From Arachis hypogaea (lineage: Eukaryota > Streptophyta > Magnoliopsida > Fabales > Fabaceae): a stretch of DNA of 64,000 bases. A program made the position numbers and the translations under genes. The stretch spans positions 19,277,940 to 19,341,939 of the forward strand of contig NC_092051.1 in NCBI RefSeq assembly GCF_003086295.3, written 5' to 3'. Positions 13,516 to 37,737 of this stretch are shown in pieces (the stretch's first letter is position 1; every line of letters begins with the position of its first letter). Under the pieces are notes generated by a model. The model worked only from the letters and a program-made list of their open reading frames with translations. It made no database searches and was not told the DNA's origin.

Positions 13516-13787
13516 TAAAAAAAATTAAAAGTGTAATTTTTTATATATAGTAGATGATGTATATATTTAATTAGAACCATATTCATGCAGGATTCTATGC
13601 TTATCTCGCACATATTAACTAAATTCATCCCCAAACACTTAAAATAGAAAAACTCAAGCATAGGTTCTAAGTATGCTAACTATAAAGGATAAATTCGAAC
13701 CATATCCACAGAGGATCATGCGCGTATCTCGTGTGGATCCCTTCTGAATCTCCAACAAATTCATGCCTAATCATTATAAATAGAGTG
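13516..13787. repeat. Two diverged copies of a ~100-bp sequence
   Basis: The text around 13576-13650 (gaaccatattcatg...atctcgcac...aaattcatcc) partly repeats around 13699-13770 (gaaccatatccaca...atctcgtgt...aaattcatgcc). There is no gene. Confidence 0.35.
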
Positions 13788-13795
13788 CTCAAACA

Positions 13796-14595
13796 CATAG
13801 TTGTCAGAACCGAACCGGTGATCGAACTGGTCAGGTTATTGGGTTACTGATTCAACCGGTGGGTCACTGGTTGAACCAATAGAACCGGTTGTACGTAAAT
13901 AAAAAATATAAAATAGAAAAAAATTGAATAAAGTGACAATTAGGTCTATCCTTAAAATTTTTTACTTCAAATTAATTAGCCCTTGAAAAAAAATAAAATA
14001 TCAATTTAGTCCTTCAAGATAGTAAACGATGAACACATTACGTCCCTCCATTAATTTTTCATGTGAAATTTAGTGGTGATGCTTAGATGTCCCTACTAAT
14101 TAGTCTTAAGTCGAAATCTTCGAAGACCTACTAACTCAATACTCTAAAAAATTTAAAATAAATATCTTTACTAACATTTTAATATGTAAATGTAAATATT
14201 AAAATATTTGATACTTATTTTAATAATTCTATAAATTCTAAAGAATTAAAAAAAATGAGTATAAAACAAAAATTAAATTAAATAAATATAAAATAATTTA
14301 GTTGTGTATGTATATAATATATAAAATAATTAGCACATAAATTTCCAAATGAACACACTAGCTTGGTGGCATTCCTTATCCTTGCCTAGCAAGGAGACGC
14401 AGGTTCAAAACCCTGCATGCATTTTTGAATATTTGAGCACCATAGGACCGGCCGGTTCACGGATTGCATCGAACCGGCCGGATTTAAACGGTTTGTTTCC
14501 TTCTTCGGTCTAAGACTAAAACCGAATCAGCTGGATCACCGGTTTACTAGTTTTTCGGTCGAACCGACCGGTCCGGTCCGGTTCTTACAACTATG
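13796..14595. mobile_element. 800-bp TIR element with GAACCGG-rich ends, 8-bp TSD
   Basis: CTCAAACA occurs at 13788-13795 and 14596-14603. The element begins CATAGTTGTCAGAACCGAA and ends CCGGTTCTTACAACTATG, which are inverted copies. Both ends are packed with GAACCGG/CCGGTTC words (13815-13890 and 14445-14585). The AT-rich middle has no coding frame. An 8-bp TSD points to a hAT-like non-autonomous element; a 9-bp reading (Mutator-like) is possible if the terminal C/G is assigned differently. Confidence 0.75.
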
Positions 14596-14679
14596 CTCAA
14601 ACATACACTACAAATATGTTATCTAACCTAACCCTTATACCATTTGTGATATCACTTATTTAAGATTGGAAGTTCCTTA

Positions 14680-15072
14680 GGTAGCGTTTGGTGGAGAGAT
14701 AGAGACGGAAAGACTGAGACTGAGAGACAGAGACTAAGAGACAGGGATTAAAATAAATCTCAGTATTCTGTTTGGTACAAAATAGGAGACAGGAATTGAA
14801 ATAAGAATAAAACTCTAATTTAATTTGCACAAAGGGTAAAATTAGAATTAATTAATTGAAATGAAAGTATTTTAGGTATAAAATGTTATTAAAGTTTCAG
14901 TCTCCATCTCTAAAAATTTCAGTCCCCTGTGTCCCTACTTTTTGGAGGTACTGAAATACTGAAATTTTAGAGACAGAGACAGAAATTTTAGTACCAGTCT
15001 CTGAATTAACAAACACGATACTGAGTCTTAGTCTCTCAGTCTCTGTCTCAGTACCTCAAAACAAACGCTACC
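14680..15072. mobile_element. Tourist-like (PIF/Harbinger) MITE, 393 bp, TSD TTA
   Basis: The ends are GGTAGCGTTTGGT and ACAAACGCTACC, flanked by TTA at 14677-14679 and 15073-15075. Both sides carry GAGACAGAGACTGAGA-type arrays in inverted orientation, and the AT-rich middle has no open frame. The TSD and terminus fit PIF/Harbinger-type MITEs. Confidence 0.8.
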
Positions 15073-15075
15073 TTA

Positions 15076-15713
15076 TAGATGAAAAGACTTCGTGTATCTA
15101 CTGAGAAAATAAAACCTTATTTCATTCCTGCTAAACCGAAAATTGGGTGTATTAATCACTCACAGAGACCTGCCAAAAACTATGAGTAAAAGTTGTTGTA
15201 TCTTAGATGATAAGGCGTGACGTTGGAAAATGTAATAGGAAAGAAGAACCTCGCCCATGCTAATGTGTAAACCAATGAATTTTGGCAAAGCACCCCGGCA
15301 CTGTTGGAAAAGTGTAAATTGCAAACGGTGCATGCAGGAGCAAATAAAATTAGTAGGTTAATTATATTAGTTAATTGTAATAAGGAAATACAAGTTTCAT
15401 GTTGTTTAGAATAGTGAACTTTGTATTATGTATTAGTCTCAAATCGTCTAAGTTATGAAGATTTTTTTTCTCTCCCATTAATATAAATAATTCATATACC
15501 TTTTATTTATAAAATAGAGTTTAGTTGAATATGATATAAGGTTTGTGCTTATTTTACTCTAGGTTCTCTTTAGAGTAAGAGGTCTAGTTTGCATCTTTGG
15601 TTTGGCCAATCAAAATAAATTTGTGACTATTTTTATCATAGTGAGGTTCATAGTGGGATTGCTAATCTAATCAAAATTAGTGAATCTAAACTATGTACTC
15701 ATTGCTCAAACAC
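15076..15713. other. Intergenic DNA between MITE and SINE
   Basis: I see no gene, no terminal repeats and no RNA structure that can be supported. The sequence is AT-rich and single-copy in this window. Confidence 0.35.
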
Positions 15714-15732
15714 ACTGTTGGGTTAATAACTT

Positions 15733-15817
15733 TTTTTTCACCAAAGATAGGAGACTCGAATCCGCAATCTCTTAATTAAGTATGGAAAGACTATGCCATT
15801 TGAGCTATAATTCATTG
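15733..15817 (-). mobile_element. tRNA-derived SINE, minus strand, 19-bp TSD
   Basis: Read on the minus strand, it has an A-box-like TATAGCTCAAATGGCATAG followed by a B-box-like TTGCGGATTCGAGTCTCC. It ends in a poly-A run (poly-T at 15730-15738 on the plus strand). The 19-bp sequence ACTGTTGGGTTAATAACTT is present at 15714-15732 and 15818-15836, a classic target-primed duplication. At 85 bp it is short for a SINE. A sister copy lies at 18862-18955. Confidence 0.75.
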
Positions 15818-15974
15818 ACTGTTGGGTTAATAACTTAATATCATATATCATACCATGTCTATATATAATAAGGAACTTATATTCAAACTTTCACCATGAT
15901 ATATATTATTTAATTACTAGTAGTATTATTGCCTATCCATGTTATCATCATCCTTTCAATTATGATTGTGTGTT

Positions 15975-29395
<13,421 letters not shown>

Positions 29396-29600
29396 TTTGG
29401 TGAAACTGAATCATCGTTATGGAATATATATAGAAGGATATTTTCCTTGAGGAATGAATGGTTCACGACATTTAATTTGTTACGATCATATACACAGTAG
29501 TAGAGCACATTACATGGCAATCATCAATGGCGGCGCGCGTGTTTAAATGTTGGCCAAAATATATATCTTTGATAGTTATCCATGTAAAGAACGGATCCTT
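29396..29600 (-). promoter_or_regulatory. Upstream region shared between AKR copies 2 and 3
   Basis: Beyond the TATA box, words such as ttaggatcaaatt/ttacgatcatat, cagtagtagagyacac and gtttaaatrttggccaaaat appear in the same order at 29460-29570 and at 40810-41130. This shows that copies 2 and 3 were duplicated together with their promoters. No comparable block lies upstream of copy 1. Confidence 0.55.
29415..29433 (-). promoter_or_regulatory. TATA box of AKR copy 2
   Basis: On the minus strand CTATATATATTCC lies roughly 25-35 nt upstream of the ATG at 29395. The same block (TATATATATAATCAC, followed by ATGATTCAGTTTCACCAAA and the ATG) is conserved at copy 3 (40745-40785), which supports it as the core promoter. 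It implies an unusually short 5'UTR. Confidence 0.5.
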
Positions 29601-29839
29601 GGTGTTTGTGAGTTGTGAGTTGTTCTTTATCTTCACTTTTGAGATTAGAGGATGCAAACGAGACACGGGTGTTGATGATCCTTTTTTTTTTTTTCATTTT
29701 ATTTAAAATATGCTGTTGTTTGAAGATGTTGGCCGGTGTTTGTGGGTTAAGAGATGTGGCACCCGTAGTTGTTTGTTTGGGAATTGTGTATTTTTGTCTT
29801 TGTCTAAGTTTCTATGATTTGTGACATGATATATGAATA

Positions 29840-30017
29840 GGAAAAGTCTAGGTCCAGCAACTTTTATATTTTCTTACTAGCACTTAACTATCAAAATAAA
29901 AGTGATAGATCTCCTACTATTAGATACAATTAGATATAATCTCACACCATTAAAAACATTATTAATGACCAATTAATAATTACAAAACACCAAAATTGTT
30001 GACCCCTAACATTCCTC
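29840..30017. mobile_element. Mutator-type MITE, 178 bp, 9-bp TSD ATATGAATA
   Basis: ATATGAATA is present at 29831-29839 and 30018-30026. The ends GGAAAAGTCTAGGTCCAGCA and TTGTTGACCCCTAACATTCC are imperfect inverted copies. The sequence and size resemble the small Mutator-type MITEs known in peanut (AhMITE1-like, from memory). It lies about 440 bp upstream of the AKR copy 2 start codon. Confidence 0.75.
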
Positions 30018-30026
30018 ATATGAATA

Positions 30027-31447
30027 ATGTTGGATAATTATATTTTTTTAATATTAAGTTTATCGTAAATTTTAGATTTTAAATCATAATCATTAAATTT
30101 TAAATTATACACTTATAAGATTAAAATTGGTTAATATTAGTTAACTAAAAGTTGGTTCTCTTTATTTTTTATTTTAATCAACAAAATAATAATAGGAAAA
30201 AGATAAATCTTATGAGCTAACATTTTTTATCAATATTAGCTAATATACACTTGACTAACATTTTATTTTTATATAATCATGTTAGGTGTATATTAAAATT
30301 AGTTCGTTACAAAAAAATACTAAAATTAATTACTAGCATAAATTATATATTAAAATATAAATATATATTAAAAATAAATTAAATAACACATGTATGTAAA
30401 TATATGATAACTTTTTTAGTAGTTAATTCAAATTAATTGAATATGAATTAAGCCCATAATAAATCGAAGTGATTGAATTTGATTTACACGCAATGTATGC
30501 TAGCAGAATATCAAATCTACTTATTTCGAATTACCTTCACCAAATTTCTAACTCCCTAATGCCAAATCTAAAGAGAAGTGAACCAAAAAAATAACAATAT
30601 TCAAACTGTACAAATAAAAGACGACCCAAATCGTATCTATCAGTTGGACAGCATTGTCCATATTACTGGTTTCATCTATGAAGAGATTAGTGATTGAATT
30701 TTTTTTTAAAAAAATAAATAATTTTTTGTGATACTAAGTCGTTTATAATTTTATTATATGCATTTTTAGAATTCTTAAACTACAAATAATAGTTAGAACA
30801 GTGATTTAAATTGCTTGTTAGAATTTTGAAAGTACAAATGAAAGGTAGAGAAGTGATAAGCAATGGTTAGTTAGAGTAGTAATTAACTAGGTTAAATTTT
30901 TTTTTGGAGTTTGGGTTAATCTAATTTAAATTTGGAATGTTAGATTAAATAGACTGTAGAAATTTGATAAAGATTTAATTTAATTTAATTTTTTTAAAAT
31001 TTAATTTAATTATTAAACATTAGATTAACGAAGCAGTAATTTAATTGAATTTTAATTTATTTAAAATTAATTTAAAATAATCCTTAAATGTTAGAGTTTG
31101 TTAATATAATTTAACTTAGTTGAATTTTATAATTTACGTCTTAAATATTAGATTAACTATGTATAGTTAAAAATTAATTTAATATGGTTTAATGCTTAAT
31201 TAAATGATTGAATGTTAAGTTATCTATGTTTAGAGTTACAATATAATTTATATTAAAGTTTATTTTTAATAGAATTGTCCACTTTAGGTGATTTTTGATA
31301 TAATTTGGATATGATTTTCTTGAAAACGGTCTACATTACTTAATGGTCTTTTGGGAATTGGCTTGTTAATTGTCATGGTTCTAAGAAATTTTTTTTCATC
31401 ATCATGCAACCCACTGATGTATCACCAGTATAAGGAGACAGTTTGGT
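30027..31447. other. AT-rich DNA, no gene seen
   Basis: The stretch contains degenerate MITE-like text (30290-30430, tactaaaattaattac ... agtagttaattc) and long TTTAATTTAATT runs (30880-31280). No open frame has a recognisable product. Confidence 0.35.
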
Positions 31448-32340
31448 ATGTCCCTAGACAATAGGATCATGCTGTATCTGCAGATGGCCGAATTACTGCA
31501 TCTTGCGAAGTTCAATGACTACTGGTTTAAATTGGATGAATCATTGATCATTGCATTTGTCGAGTGATGGTGGCCTGAGATGTATACCTTCCATATGCCA
31601 TTCAGAGAGTGCATGGTTATGCTACACGATGTTGCGTACTAGCTAGACCTCTTCTATGACGTACAGTACATCAGCGAATGTCTGACGAACTTCGAGTAGT
31701 ACATTGATGGCAGCCGACCTGCATAGGATTGGTTCCATGTTATTATGGGTGTGTTGCCTTCGGCGGACTGCATCAATAAGTTCACTGTGAAGTGCATTTG
31801 GATGCAGGAGACATCCAGATACCTTCCCTAGGATGCAGACGAGGAACAGTCAAAAGGTATGCGAGGGTGTATATCATGATGCTATTATCCACACAGCTCT
31901 TCAGTGATAAGTCCAATACACGCATGCATATTCAGTGGCTACCATACGTAGCGAGATTAGAGGATATGGGTGGATACAGTTGGGAATCTGCCGTTCTCTC
32001 GTGGTTATACTGTTGCTTGTTCTATGTGACTAACAGGAATGTGGTTAGGTTGGCCCGTCCATTGCAGCTCGTGGTCTCCAGTCATGAATCTTCTAGCAAT
32101 TCCCGAATTTTAGACTCGATGGGTTTGACGCTTTTCAATGGCCGTTGATTGGCGACGAGCTACTTATCGTTTATGGTTGTCATGTTTAGTAATATATATT
32201 AAAGATTATTGCCGTTGTTTATAACATGTTTTATATGTCAAGTGGTCCGATTATCAGTCAATATTGAGCGAAAACGGACCTAGAATCACACAGTAGAGAT
32301 TTAGAATAGATTTATTCCGAATACGGGATGTGAGTGTTTT
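31448..32340 (+). pseudogene. Plant mobile domain (PMD/MAIN-like) pseudogene
   Basis: Translation in pieces gives the order expected for the plant mobile domain (PF10536): LHLAKFNDYWFKLDESLI, WWPEMYTFHMPFRECMVML, HDVAY, YIDGSRPA, then IMMLLSTQLFSDKSNTRMHI and QWLPYVARLEDMGGYSW. Frame-preserving stops interrupt it (31566, around 31640, 31699 and 31724) at places where the family has Arg or Gln, consistent with C-to-T decay. Frameshifts follow near 31820 and 32090. The conserved LDGFDAFQWPL tail is still readable near 32110-32145, after which homology fades. PMD genes occur both as host genes and inside Mutator-like elements. Neither an intact promoter nor element ends can be seen. Confidence 0.75.
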
Positions 32341-32569
32341 AACTTTTAAATTTATTTTGTTAAATTTTTTTTAACTATTTACTAGATGTAAATTGACCTG
32401 CAATATCCATTTCTCTTTATCCGTTCACGTAAATGTCATATAGCTTACTGGATGTCATTCAAGTGGTTCATCTCGAGATTTTAAAATTCCGACATATATA
32501 TAACACTATAAAAAATTGTGACGACATTGATTTATTTTACTGTGATAGAATAGCATCAGGCGGATGGAG

Positions 32570-32632
32570 CCCCGAATTTCATTCGTTGCTAGCTGGATCT
32601 TGTGCCTAGGCAACTGCTTCAAAGCTTGGTAT
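32570..32632 (-). pseudogene. AKR copy 3, fragment of exon 3
   Basis: On the minus strand it reads ALKQLPRHKIQLAT, the beginning of AKR exon 3, after which the frame is lost where KFG should follow. The acceptor has changed (ccaagctttg instead of ccaggctttg). It lies just left of the copia element that separates it from exon 2 (37738-37905). Confidence 0.75.
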
Positions 32633-32639
32633 CTACGGT

Positions 32640-32733
32640 GGTCAGAAACAATGACTTAATTGGTTCTACAAGCTAAGACACAATTGGTGGTCAGAAACAA
32701 TGACTTAATTGGTTTTACAAGCTAAGACACAAT
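32640..32733. repeat. About 50-bp tandem duplication beside the copia insertion
   Basis: The word ggtggtcagaaacaatgact plus taattggtt.tacaagctaagacacaatt occurs twice in succession. The second copy is cut by the copia LTR at 32734. The sequence derives from intron 2 of AKR copy 3 (compare cagaagaaacaatgacttta at 29010 in copy 2). Confidence 0.6.
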
Positions 32734-32989
32734 TGTTGTGATAAGAATGTTTTATCACATCTTATATGGATACCCATTCTCAAGGATGATTGTATTTAAT
32801 ATAGTTTGAAAAAGTAAAGTCTTGCACATGTATAAATAAGGGCATAGGCTGAGGCTTTTTACACAACAACAAACAATAAAATACTCTCTCTCTTTTACGT
32901 TGCAATACTTCTTTCTCTCTCTTTATATTTCTTAATTTTTGTTACCTCTTCTTTATTTATTTATTTAGTTATTTTATAACACGTTATCA
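32734..32989 (+). repeat. Left (5') LTR of the copia element
   Basis: This LTR is 256 bp. It carries a TATA-like tataaata near 32832 and a pyrimidine-rich CTCTCTCTCTTTTACG stretch. Relative to the right LTR it lacks an extra repeat of ttattaatttttgttacctc, which explains the 29-bp length difference. Confidence 0.8.
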
Positions 32990-33109
32990 GCACGAAGCTC
33001 TAACGAAGTTTTAGGAAGACTTCAGGTAACAAATTTTTATTATATCGAAACCCTTTCGTCTTGAATATAATGCTCTTGATATATCTGAAAATAATTATTA
33101 CTAGATGTT

Positions 33110-33700
33110 AAAATCCATCTTGATTCAATGGATCTTGGAGATATCATTAAGGCTAAAAATAATGCATCCCAGAAGGATAAAGCCAAGGCCATGATTTTCC
33201 TTCATCGTCATCTTGACGTATGATTGAAAAATGAATATCCCACATTAAAAGATCCTGCAGATCTGTGGAAAGACCTTGAAGAAAGGTACAATAATGTGAT
33301 ATTTCCTCAAGCCCGATATGTTAGAGAAAACTTTCTTAACCTTCCATGCCTCGAATGTGCTCCTGCAGCAGCAATATCGAGAAAAAAATTTAAAAATATT
33401 TTGAGCTAATTTCTTGCCTTCTTATTGCTGGGCGCAATGAGTTACTCTTAAAAAATCATGAAACGCGCCCAGCTGGCGCCGTCCCATTTCCTGAAGTAAA
33501 TGCGGCAAATTACCCCAGAAGAGGTAAATGGCAAGCTTTTAATAACAAGAAAAATTATGAAAGGAAAAGAAATTATGTTCAAAAGAGATGATTTCACTAG
33601 AAGTGGGATAAAAAAAGAAATTTTGGATAAAATAAATCAATAGAGGATAAGTGTTTCCGTTGTGGTGGAAAGGGCCATTGGTCACGTACCTGTCGTAACC
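33110..33700 (+). pseudogene. Copia gag remnant with CCHC zinc knuckle
   Basis: The fragments LKNEYPTLKDPADLWKDLEE and FPQARYVRENF match the retrotransposon Gag (UBN2-type) core. A stop precedes the first fragment (33220-33222). Further on, CFRCGGKGHWSRTC (33652-33693) is a perfect CX2CX4HX4C knuckle. Stops and frame changes separate the pieces, so no Gag can be made. Confidence 0.75.
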
Positions 33701-33963
33701 CAAGGTACCTTGTCGATCTTTACCAAGTATCTTTAAAAAAGGATGACAAAGAAAAGGAAACAAATTTTTGTTTCAAATTATGAAAATTCCACCACTCATT
33801 ATAATGTATCTAATTTCTTTGAGGATCCTAAAGGAAATATTGGCTATTTGATCAATGATGGAATAGTTTAATATGTGTGTTTGTTAAGTATTCATGTGAA
33901 TAATTTTACTATACATGTACTTCTACTCATTTTATTATTATTATCATTTGTTTTTGAAGAAAA

Positions 33964-34599
33964 ATGGCAAGGACATATTCTGAAGATATTTGCCTTGCGA
34001 ATAGTACAAGTTCGCACACTATTCTTAAAAGTACTATATATTTTACCCATCTTGTGCCAAAAGAAAAATATGTTAATACTATTATTGGCTCAGACAATGT
34101 GATAGAAGGCTCCGGAAGAGCTATAATTTTGTTTCCCGGAGGAACAAAATTTATAATAAATAATGCACTATTATCTACCAAGTCTCTGAGGAACTTGTTG
34201 AGTTTCAAAGATATTCGTCGAAATGGATATCATATTGAAACAATGAATGAGGAAAATCATGAGTATTTATGTATCACAACTCATGATTTAAATAAAAAGG
34301 TTATATTAGAAAAGTTACCCTCACTTTCATTTGGATTGTATTATACCAAGATTAGTACAATTAAATCACATGCCATTGTAAACCAGAAGTTTACTAGCCC
34401 AAATGAATTCATAACTTGGCATGATAGATTGGATCATCCGGGAACAATCATGATGAGGAGAATTATTGAAAATTCTCATGGACATTCACTAAAGAACCAG
34501 AAGATTCTTAAATCTAGTGAATTTTGTTGTGCTGCATGTTCTCAAGGGAAGTTAATTTTAAGGCCATCACCAGTAAAGATTGAATTTGAGTCCCATTAA
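33964..34599 (+). pseudogene. Copia protease and pre-integrase remnant
   Basis: The frame opens with DICLANSTSSHTI where the active family has LADS.TTHTI, so the catalytic Asp of the protease appears to be Asn. The GAG-pre-integrase motif TWHDRLDHPG and the zinc-binding CCAACSQGK follow. The frame ends in a stop at 34597-34599, before integrase. Confidence 0.7.
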
Positions 34600-34605
34600 T
34601 TCCTA

Positions 34606-35379
34606 GAAAGGATTCAAGGTGATATATGTGGACCTATTCATCCACCATGTGGATCTTTTAGATATTTTATGGCCCTAATAGACGCAACTTCGATATGGTC
34701 ACATGCGTGCTTATTATCTTCTCGCAACATGGCGTTTGCGAGAGTACTGGCTCAAATTATTCGATTAAAAACACAATTTCTAGAAAATCCAATCAAAGTA
34801 ATTCGTCTTGATAATGCTGGTGAATTTACTTCCCAAGCTTTTGATGCTTGTTGTATGGCTAATGGAATAAGTGTTGAACATCCAATAGCTTATGTTCACA
34901 CACAAAATGAGTTAGCAGAATCACTTATTAAGCGCCTCCAATTAATTGCTAGACCCTTGCTTATGAGAACAAATCTCCCAACCTTGGTTTGGGGGCATGC
35001 TATTTTACATGCCGCAGCACTTATTCGTTTGAGGCCAACGAGTTACCATCAGTTCTCTCCTATGCAATTAGCTTTTGGCCAGCAGCCAAATGTTTTCCAT
35101 TTAAGAATATTTGGGTGTGCGATATATGTTCCCATTGCACCACCTAATCGTACCAAAATGGGACCCGAAAGAAAATTGGAGATATATGTTGGATACAATT
35201 CTCCCTCTATAGTGAGGTATCTTGAGATACAAACGGGAGATGTATTTAAAGCCCGATTTGCGGATTGTCATTTTGATGAATCAAAATTTCCAACATTAAG
35301 GGGAGAGAATAAGCTTCCTGAAAAGGAACTTAATTGTAATGCATCATCGTTGATGCATTTATATCCTCGATCAGGGTAA
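34606..35379 (+). pseudogene. Copia integrase core remnant
   Basis: The DDE residues are readable in GDICGPI, IRLDNAGEFTSQAF and HTQNELAESLIKR. They are followed by the GCAIYVPIAPPNRTKMGPER stretch and the YVGYNSPSIVRYLE motif typical of the end of copia integrase. A stop (35377-35379) and a later one (35686-35688) separate it from the rest of pol. Confidence 0.75.
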
Positions 35380-35409
35380 TGTGAACTAGAAGTTCAAAAG
35401 ATTATACAT

Positions 35410-36690
35410 TTGCAAAGAATAGCAAACGAATTGCCTGATGCATTTTCTGATACAAAGAGGATAACCAAGTCGTATATACCAACGGAAAATGCCCCAATTC
35501 GAATTGATGTCCCAGTTGGACAAATTGCCACCGAAGCAAATACACGCCAGAAGTGTGGCAGGCCTGTCGGTTTCAAAGATAAAAGTCTTCGAAAGAGAAA
35601 AGAGGTAAATATTATTCCTGTTGAAAAAGACATAGTAAAGACACATGCAGTTGTCCAAAATTTTGATATAACGCTAGAAGAAATTTAGGTACCTGAAAAT
35701 TGTGAAAATGACGAGATCTCGATAAACTATGTCTTTACAGGAGAGAAATGGGACTGAAATAAGACAATTGTCAATAAAATATTTGCATATAATGTTGCAT
35801 TAAATATCATGCATGAAAGTAAGGATCTTGAGGCAAGATCAGTCGAAGAATTTTGACAAAGGAATGATTGGCCAAAATGGGAAGAAGCTATGAAGGCTGA
35901 ATTAGACTCACTTGCAAAACGTGAAAAGGATGTGAAAAAGGATCAATTCTGTCCTAAAGAAGAGAATGAAGATATCCTTGGTCCTGAAGTACCATATCTT
36001 AGTGCCATTGGAGCGCTAATGTATCTTGCTAATAATATGCGACCTGACATATCATTCGCGGTGAATTTACTAGTAAGGTATAGTTCCTCTCTAACCAGAA
36101 GACATTGGAGTGGAATCAAGCAAATCTTTCGATATCTTCATGGAATAGTTGATATGGGATTGTTTTATCCCTATGGATCCAAGTCACAACTAGTTGGCTA
36201 TGTAGATGTCGGATACTTGTCTGATCCACATAAAGGGAGATCTAAAACAAGATACCTGTTCACATATGGTGGTACAACTATATCATGGAGGTCCACGAAA
36301 CAGACGATAGCAGCAACCTCCTCTAATCATGCTGAAATACTAGCGATTCATGAAGCTAGTCGCGAGTGTTTTTCGCTGAGAAGTCTGGTTCAATATATTC
36401 TGTCATCATGTGGATTGATTGACCATAACATAGATCCAACTGTCCTGTTTGAAGATAATACAGCATGTATTGCTTAACTTAAACGCGGATATATCAAAGG
36501 TGATAGAACAAAGCATATTTCTCCCAAATTCTTCTTCACTCATGATCTTCAAAATCAAAGAACAATTGATGTCCAACAGATCCGCTCAAGTGACAATCTA
36601 GCAGATTTATTTACAAAGTCACTTCCAAAATCCTCTTTTGAAAGATTGGTACATGAGATTGAGATGCGCCGATTCCGAGACATTAAATGA
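35410..36690 (+). pseudogene. Copia pol 3' part: RT start fused by deletion to RNase H
   Basis: The segment after integrase (35410-35688) is in frame, then degenerates. WPKWEEAMKAELDSL (near 35873-35917), the first lines of copia RT, is followed after a few residues by VPYLSAIGALMYLANNMRPD, which lies after the RT palm. The YVDD-bearing core of roughly 200 residues is absent. RNase H signatures follow (GYVDVGYLSDPHKGRSKT, TISWRSTKQTIAATSSNHAE, FEDNTACIA), then a stop, then TKHISPKFFFTHDL and DNLADLFTKSLPK. Confidence 0.75.
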
Positions 36691-36896
36691 TGTCAACAAG
36701 AGGGGGAGACTGTTCTCTTTTTTCCTTGATCAGGTTTTTTTCCCATTGGGTTTTTCTTGATAATGTTTTTAATGAGGCAGTCCCCATCACAAAGGATATT
36801 GTACTCTTTTTCCTTCACTAAAGTTTTTTTTCCATTGGGTTTTCTTTAGTAAGGTTTTAATGAGGCAATAATCCTAAATGGTCATCCAAGGGGGAG

Positions 36897-37181
36897 TGTT
36901 GTAATAAGAATGCTTTATCACATCTTATGTGGATGCCCATTCTCAAGGATGATTGTATTTAATATAATTTGAAAAAGTAAAGTCTTGCACATGTATAAAT
37001 AGGAACATAGCCTGAGACTTTTTGCACAACAACAAACAATAAAATATTCTCTCTCTTTTACGTTGCAATACTTCTTTCTCTTTCTTTATATTTATTAATT
37101 TTTGTTACCTCTTCTTTATTTATTAATTTTTGTTACCTCGCCTTATATTGTTGCTATTGTATATGTTATATTATCATATCA
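36897..37181 (+). repeat. Right (3') LTR of the copia element
   Basis: This LTR is 285 bp and similar to the left LTR through ttgttacctcttctttattta. It then has an additional ttaatttttgttacctcgcc copy and a diverged end (ttatcatatca). The divergence between the LTRs indicates an insertion that is not very recent. Confidence 0.8.
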
Positions 37182-37186
37182 ACAAT

Positions 37187-37737
37187 AATTGTAATCACAA
37201 TCATAAATATAAGGCGAGTTTAAAGTGGTAACAACTTTAAAAAGACGTGACTATATGAATACTTTTGTTAGTAAAAAGTTTGTCCTTGAGAAAAAATCGT
37301 CGCCATAAATATAAATAATAGAAAAAGTATATGGAACCATACAACTCCAAATCGGCAAAAAATGAAACAACTTAATAAATTATAAATATAGTAATCAGTT
37401 TTATTTATTTATGATTTAAAATATTGGTTATTAAATGTTTCACTATATTAAAATTAGGAGGAGATACGTTGAGTATCATTGCAACGTGAATCACGGAAAC
37501 TGATTCAATTAGCTTCCATCTTTTTACCCTTATTCGCTCTCCAAATGCCTAAAACATGATAAATCAGAAAATAGATTTAGAATCATCCAATTTACAAAGA
37601 AAAAAAACATTCTAATACCTAGCATAAGCACTGTCCATATAAAAATTTTGGATTCACTCAAAAGACATTTGACTAATTTTTTATTGAAACCATCTTGGTT
37701 ACTAGTATTATTCTAAATGATATTACTAGTAATATAC
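37187..37737. other. AKR copy 3 intron 2 remnant, no gene
   Basis: The sequence is AT-rich, with a short inverted pair ccttatattg / ataaatataagg at 37141-37150 and 37203-37214. No transposon ends or open frames can be supported. Confidence 0.35.

Larger units (their letters stand above)
32734..37181 (+). mobile_element. Ty1/copia retrotransposon, internally deleted, TSD ACAAT
   Basis: The LTRs are 32734-32989 and 36897-37181. Both start TGTTGT.ATAAGAATG and end ATCA, and ACAAT flanks the element at 32729-32733 and 37182-37186. A polypurine tract CCAAGGGGGAG (36886-36896) precedes the right LTR, and GCACGAAGCTC follows the left one. The order gag, zinc knuckle, protease, integrase, RNase H is that of copia. 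The catalytic core of reverse transcriptase is missing: the text passes from the start of RT (about 35880-35935) straight to the pre-RNase H segment. Several stops and frameshifts add to this, so it cannot move by itself. It interrupts intron 2 of AKR copy 3. Confidence 0.88.
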
